From Pseudomonadota bacterium (GTDB lineage Bacteria > Pseudomonadota > Gammaproteobacteria > Steroidobacterales > Steroidobacteraceae), in contig JAEZCR010000304.1 of the NCBI GenBank assembly GCA_023433465.1, forward strand, positions 1-11,486: 11,486 bases of DNA, read 5' to 3'. The position numbers were made by a program, and so were the translations under genes. Under the pieces are notes generated by a model, which was not told where the DNA came from, made no database searches, and was given only the letters and a program-made list of their open reading frames with translations. Shown in pieces: positions 8,907-11,486 of this stretch. Position 1 is the first letter of the stretch. Every line of letters starts with the position of its first letter.

Positions 8907-10121
8907 ATGGGTGCCTTCGAATACACCGCGCTCGACAGCGCCGGCCGCGAGCAGAACGGGGTCGTCGAGGGCGACACCGTCAAGCACGTCCGGCAGATCC
9001 TGCGCGAGCGCCAGCTCCTGCCGGTGACGGTCGCGGAGGTCAAACACGGCGAGGCGAAACGCCAGCGTTCGTTTTCGTTGCGGCGCGGTGTCTCCGCCTC
9101 TGACCTTTCATTGCTGACACGGCAGCTCGCGACTCTCGTGAAGGCCGGCCTGCCGCTCGAGGAGGCCCTGCTCGCGGTCTCGCAGCAATCCGAGAAACCG
9201 CGCGTGCAGAGCATCATGCTCGGTGTGCGCGCGAAGGTGATGGAAGGCCACACGCTCGCCGACGGTCTCGGCGAATTCCCAAGGGTATTTCCGGAGATCT
9301 ATCGCTCCACCGTCTCGGCCGGCGAGAGTTCGGGCCGGCTGGACGGCGTGCTCGAGCGGCTGGCGGACTACACGGAGAACCGCGAGGTGACCCGCCAGAA
9401 GGTCCTGGGCGCGATGCTGTACCCGATCGTGCTGTCGATCATCTGTCTGGGCATCGTCACCGGCATGATGGTCTATGTCGTCCCGAAGGTCATCGAGGTC
9501 TTCGAGTCGAGCAAGGGCAAGTTGCCGTTCGCCACCGAGGTGCTGATCACCGTCAGCGATTTCCTGCGCAACTGGGGGATTTATCTCGCCATCGCGATCC
9601 TGCTCGCCATCGTAGGATTCATCTACTGGCTCAAGAATCCGGACAACCGCCGGCGCTTTCATCGGTTCCAGCTGCGGCTGCCCCTGTTGGGGCGGCTGGT
9701 GCGCGGCTTCAATACGGCGCGGTTCACGCGTACCTTCAGCATCCTGACTGCCAGCGCCGTACCGGTGCTCGAAGCCATGCGCATCGCGGGCGAAGTCGTG
9801 ACCAATCTACCCATGCGCGACGCGGTCGCCGCCGCCGCGGCCCGCGTGCGCGAGGGCGCGCCGATCGGCCGCTCGCTCGCCGCGAGCAAATTGTTCCCAC
9901 CGATGACCGTGCATCTCATTTCCTCGGGTGAATCGAGCGGCGAGCTCGATACGATGCTGGAACGTGCGGCGACCAACCAGGAGCGCGAGCTCGATTCCAT
10001 GATGGGCGCGCTCGTCGGATTGCTCGGGCCGCTTCTCATAGTTGTGATGGGCCTCTTCGTCATGGGCATCGTTTTTGCAATGCTCATGCCCATCTTCGAG
10101 ATGAATAATCTGATCCGCTGA
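8907..10121 (+). CDS. gspF: Type II secretion system inner-membrane platform protein GspF
   Basis: GspF is the polytopic inner-membrane core of the T2SS platform and contacts GspE and GspL. The 404-residue length is standard. The opening MGAFEYTALDSAGREQNGVV is the conserved family start and fixes the ATG at 8907. Two homologous T2SSF domains follow (about 68-195 and 272-395). Each carries a GESSG-type motif: SAGESSGRLDGVLERLA (137-153) and SSGESSGELDTMLERAA (339-355). Three hydrophobic helices lie near 172-192, 224-241 and 371-396. It starts 20 nt after gspE in a C-rich spacer (ATCCCCCCCGCC) without a Shine-Dalgarno, so it may depend on read-through from gspE. It is the last gsp gene here; no gspG follows. 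Confidence 0.96.
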   Translation: MGAFEYTALDSAGREQNGVVEGDTVKHVRQILRERQLLPVTVAEVKHGEAKRQRSFSLRRGVSASDLSLLTRQLATLVKAGLPLEEALLAVSQQSEKPRVQSIMLGVRAKVMEGHTLADGLGEFPRVFPEIYRSTVSAGESSGRLDGVLERLADYTENREVTRQKVLGAMLYPIVLSIICLGIVTGMMVYVVPKVIEVFESSKGKLPFATEVLITVSDFLRNWGIYLAIAILLAIVGFIYWLKNPDNRRRFHRFQLRLPLLGRLVRGFNTARFTRTFSILTASAVPVLEAMRIAGEVVTNLPMRDAVAAAAARVREGAPIGRSLAASKLFPPMTVHLISSGESSGELDTMLERAATNQERELDSMMGALVGLLGPLLIVVMGLFVMGIVFAMLMPIFEMNNLIR

Positions 10122-10141
10122 CAATTCGTCGATTAGCCCCA

Positions 10142-10170
10142 TTGCATGACGATTGCCGTCGATTTATAAC
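10142..10170 (+). promoter_or_regulatory. Possible promoter upstream of the small acidic gene
   Basis: TTGCAT (10142-10147) and TATAAC (10165-10170) are spaced by 17 nt; the -10 matches the consensus at 5/6, the -35 at only 3/6. A start near 10177 would leave a leader of about 23 nt before the ATG at 10200. The 78-nt gap after gspF shows no clear terminator, so transcription from the gsp operon is an alternative. Confidence 0.35.
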
Positions 10171-10199
10171 GCGCCCATCTTAGGCCTGCGTTTACGGCG

Positions 10200-10457
10200 A
10201 TGAACGAGAAGCCCGAGTCCGAAGAGTTCGACGAAGATGAAGAAGAGACCGCGTTCGAGGCAACGAGCGAGGTCGATTTCGATCGTCTTGCGAAAGATCT
10301 CGACGCCGCGAAGAAGCGTGGCCAGAAGCTGGGTGATCCGGCCTGGCGAAGGCTCGAGCGGCGCATCGAGGAAAAACACACCGCGGAGCTCACGAGCGAC
10401 TTCGATGATTACGACATCGATGACGACTCGACGGCGGTTCGCCGGATGAGGACTTAG
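10200..10457 (+). CDS. Small acidic hypothetical protein
   Basis: This 85-residue protein is not recognised. Its composition is strongly patterned. An acidic head (about 2-28, EEFDEDEEE) is followed by a basic, probably helical middle (about 34-60, KDLDAAKKRGQKLGDPAWRR then LERRIEEKHTAEL), then an acidic patch DFDDYDIDDD (67-76) and a basic end VRRMRT. It has no cysteines, no signal peptide and no membrane segment, so it is probably cytoplasmic. The RRLERRIEEK...DFDDYD pattern vaguely recalls small gammaproteobacterial proteins of the PA3496 type, but the link is weak. It lies 78 nt after gspF with a possible own promoter. No Shine-Dalgarno is visible. The patterned charge and sensible frame in a gene-sized gap make it likely real. 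The opposite-strand ORFs over it are Ser/Arg-rich shadows. Confidence 0.65.
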   Translation: MNEKPESEEFDEDEEETAFEATSEVDFDRLAKDLDAAKKRGQKLGDPAWRRLERRIEEKHTAELTSDFDDYDIDDDSTAVRRMRT

Positions 10458-10466
10458 ACAAAGAAA

Positions 10467-10522
10467 GGGGACAGATTTATTTATCGACGATGGCTTTATC
10501 GTCGATAAATAAATCTGTCCCC
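10467..10522. repeat. Perfect 25-bp inverted repeat (REP-like palindrome; possible dnaE2 terminator)
   Basis: Arms 10467-10491 and 10498-10522 are exact reverse complements (25 of 25), with a 6-nt loop GGCTTT. Each arm starts GGGGACAGATTTATTTATCG reading inward. The A/T-rich middle differs from the GC-rich surroundings. It fills the 67-nt gap between two convergent genes: 9 nt after the acidic gene's stop and 2 nt after the dnaE2 stop. On the minus strand the hairpin is followed by TTTCTTTGTC, so it could terminate dnaE2 transcription. From memory, GGGGACAGATTTATTT-like palindromes recur in proteobacterial genomes in REP or MITE-like settings linked to Y1 (IS200-like) transposases. That link is not proven here, and no transposase gene is present. 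Confidence 0.9.
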
Positions 10523-10524
10523 GT

Positions 10525-11486
10525 TCAACGGAAATCGCGCGATTGGGTTACCAGGGAACCCAGCATCTGCGTTCTGTCCACGAGTTTGCGCGCCACGACG
10601 TGCGTGATGCCGGCTTCCTTCTGCAGCTTGCCGTGCACCTCGAGCAGCCGTGAGCCGTTCGCGGTGCGGCGTGCGCTCGACCACACGCGCTCCCAGACGA
10701 TCAGGTTCACGTAGCCGGTTTCATCCTCGAGGGTGATGAACATGACGCCGCCCGCGCTCTGCGGGCGCTGGCGCGCCGTCACGATGCCCGCGACCCGCAC
10801 CGTGCGTCCGTCCGGCAGCTCCTCCAGCGACCGTGACGTGACGATGCTCGATTGATCGAGTTGCTCGCGCAGCAGCGCGAGCGGATGGCGGCCGAGTGTG
10901 AGTCCGTGCGAGCGATAGTCCGCCGCGATGTTCTGTCCCTCGGTCGGCGGCGCGAGCAACGGGGTGGCCTCGGATGCGCGCGGCACCGGCGCGAGCGGCA
11001 GTTCCTGTTCGCTGCCCGCCACCTGCCAGAACGTGAGGTGCCGGTTGCCGGACAGCGCGCGCAGCGCGCCCGCGTCGGCGAGCGACTCGAGCTCGCGGCG
11101 CGCGAGCCCGGCGCGCAGCGTGAGGTCCTGCACGCTCGCGAACGGCTCCCGTGCGCGTGCCGCCATGATGCGCTGCGCCGCCTCCTCGCCCAGGCCTTTC
11201 ACCATGCGCAGGCCGAGGCGTAATGCCGGTTCGTCGTCCGCGCGCCTTTCGAGCGTGCAATCCCAATCACTGGCGCAGACGCAGATGGATCTGACTTCAA
11301 CACCATGCACGCGCGCATCCCGCACGAGCTGCGACGGCGCGTAGAAACCCATGGGCTGGCTGTTGATGAGCGCGCAGGTGAACGCCGCGGGTTCGTGACG
11401 CTTCAGCCACGCGGAGCTGTACACGAGCAGCGCGAAACTCGCCGCGTGCGATTCCGGGAAACCGTATTCGCCGAAGCCCTGGATCT
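10525..11486 (-). CDS. dnaE2: Error-prone DNA polymerase DnaE2 (ImuC), C-terminal part, cut by window edge
   Basis: DnaE2/ImuC is a C-family polymerase alpha homologue used in SOS-induced translesion synthesis with ImuA and ImuB. About 319 codons are visible; the full protein is usually over 1,000 residues, so the 5' two-thirds lie beyond the right edge. The reading frame is open to the edge. It starts with the family block IQGFGEYGFPESHAASFALL, then SAWLKRHEPAAFTCALINSQPMGFY and RSICVCASDWDCTLE, which favours DnaE2 over replicative DnaE. A helix-hairpin-helix region follows (MVKGLGEEAAQRI). Next is an OB fold (VRVAGIVTARQRPQSAGGVMFITLEDETG), and the protein ends LVTQSRDFR, like other DnaE2 proteins. 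An imuA-imuB-dnaE2 operon is the common arrangement, so imuB and imuA may lie off the right edge (inference). The stop is 2 nt from the palindrome. Confidence 0.95.
   Translation of the reverse strand, partial: IQGFGEYGFPESHAASFALLVYSSAWLKRHEPAAFTCALINSQPMGFYAPSQLVRDARVHGVEVRSICVCASDWDCTLERRADDEPALRLGLRMVKGLGEEAAQRIMAARAREPFASVQDLTLRAGLARRELESLADAGALRALSGNRHLTFWQVAGSEQELPLAPVPRASEATPLLAPPTEGQNIAADYRSHGLTLGRHPLALLREQLDQSSIVTSRSLEELPDGRTVRVAGIVTARQRPQSAGGVMFITLEDETGYVNLIVWERVWSSARRTANGSRLLEVHGKLQKEAGITHVVARKLVDRTQMLGSLVTQSRDFR

Noticed and set aside
10127..10164. CGTCGATT occurring twice, 30 bp apart, downstream of gspF
   Set aside because: An 8-base direct repeat without symmetry or further copies nearby is likely chance; it does not define an operator.
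10490..10714. Small plus-strand ORF starting inside the palindrome
   Set aside because: It runs antisense through the end of dnaE2 and starts in the hairpin loop region; no ribosome-binding site and no family resemblance.

Overview
The window reads as chromosomal core and secretion DNA from a high-GC Gammaproteobacterium. IF-1, ClpS, ClpA and the GspC-F proteins all look gammaproteobacterial. A Steroidobacter/Nevskia/Xanthomonas-like lineage is a guess from gene content and GC richness, not a demonstrated assignment. No phage genes, CRISPR array, rRNA or tRNA were recognised.

Layout: (1) 1-1525, rightward: infA (IF-1), an AraC-family regulator fused to a GyrI-like effector-binding domain, and a small LapA-type two-helix membrane protein. 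(2) 1526-4163, leftward: clpS then clpA, the N-degron adaptor and its AAA+ unfoldase. The clpA stop codon directly abuts the lapA stop codon. (3) 4275-10121, rightward: gspC-gspD-gspE-gspF of a type II secretion system, tightly packed (8-nt gap, 4-nt overlap, 20-nt gap). The pseudopilin and assembly genes gspG-N, which often follow gspF, are absent here. (4) 10200-10457: a small, very acidic protein of unknown function. (5) 10467-10522: a perfect 25-bp inverted repeat between convergent genes. (6) 10525 to the right edge, leftward: the C-terminal third of an error-prone DNA polymerase DnaE2/ImuC, cut by the window edge.

How the genes work together: ClpS delivers N-degron substrates to ClpA, which feeds ClpP (not in the window). 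GspC (inner-membrane coupler), GspD (outer-membrane secretin), GspE (cytoplasmic ATPase) and GspF (inner-membrane platform) form the envelope-spanning shell and motor of the T2SS, but pseudopilins from another locus would be needed to complete it. The most notable observations are: a GspE whose C-terminal zinc-binding tetracysteine module has lost all four cysteines; the partial gspCDEF cluster; the perfect palindrome beside dnaE2; a strong internal ribosome-binding site that could yield the GyrI-like domain alone; and a clpS promoter whose -10 box lies only 8 nt from the start codon. I did not find a convincing undescribed multi-gene system.
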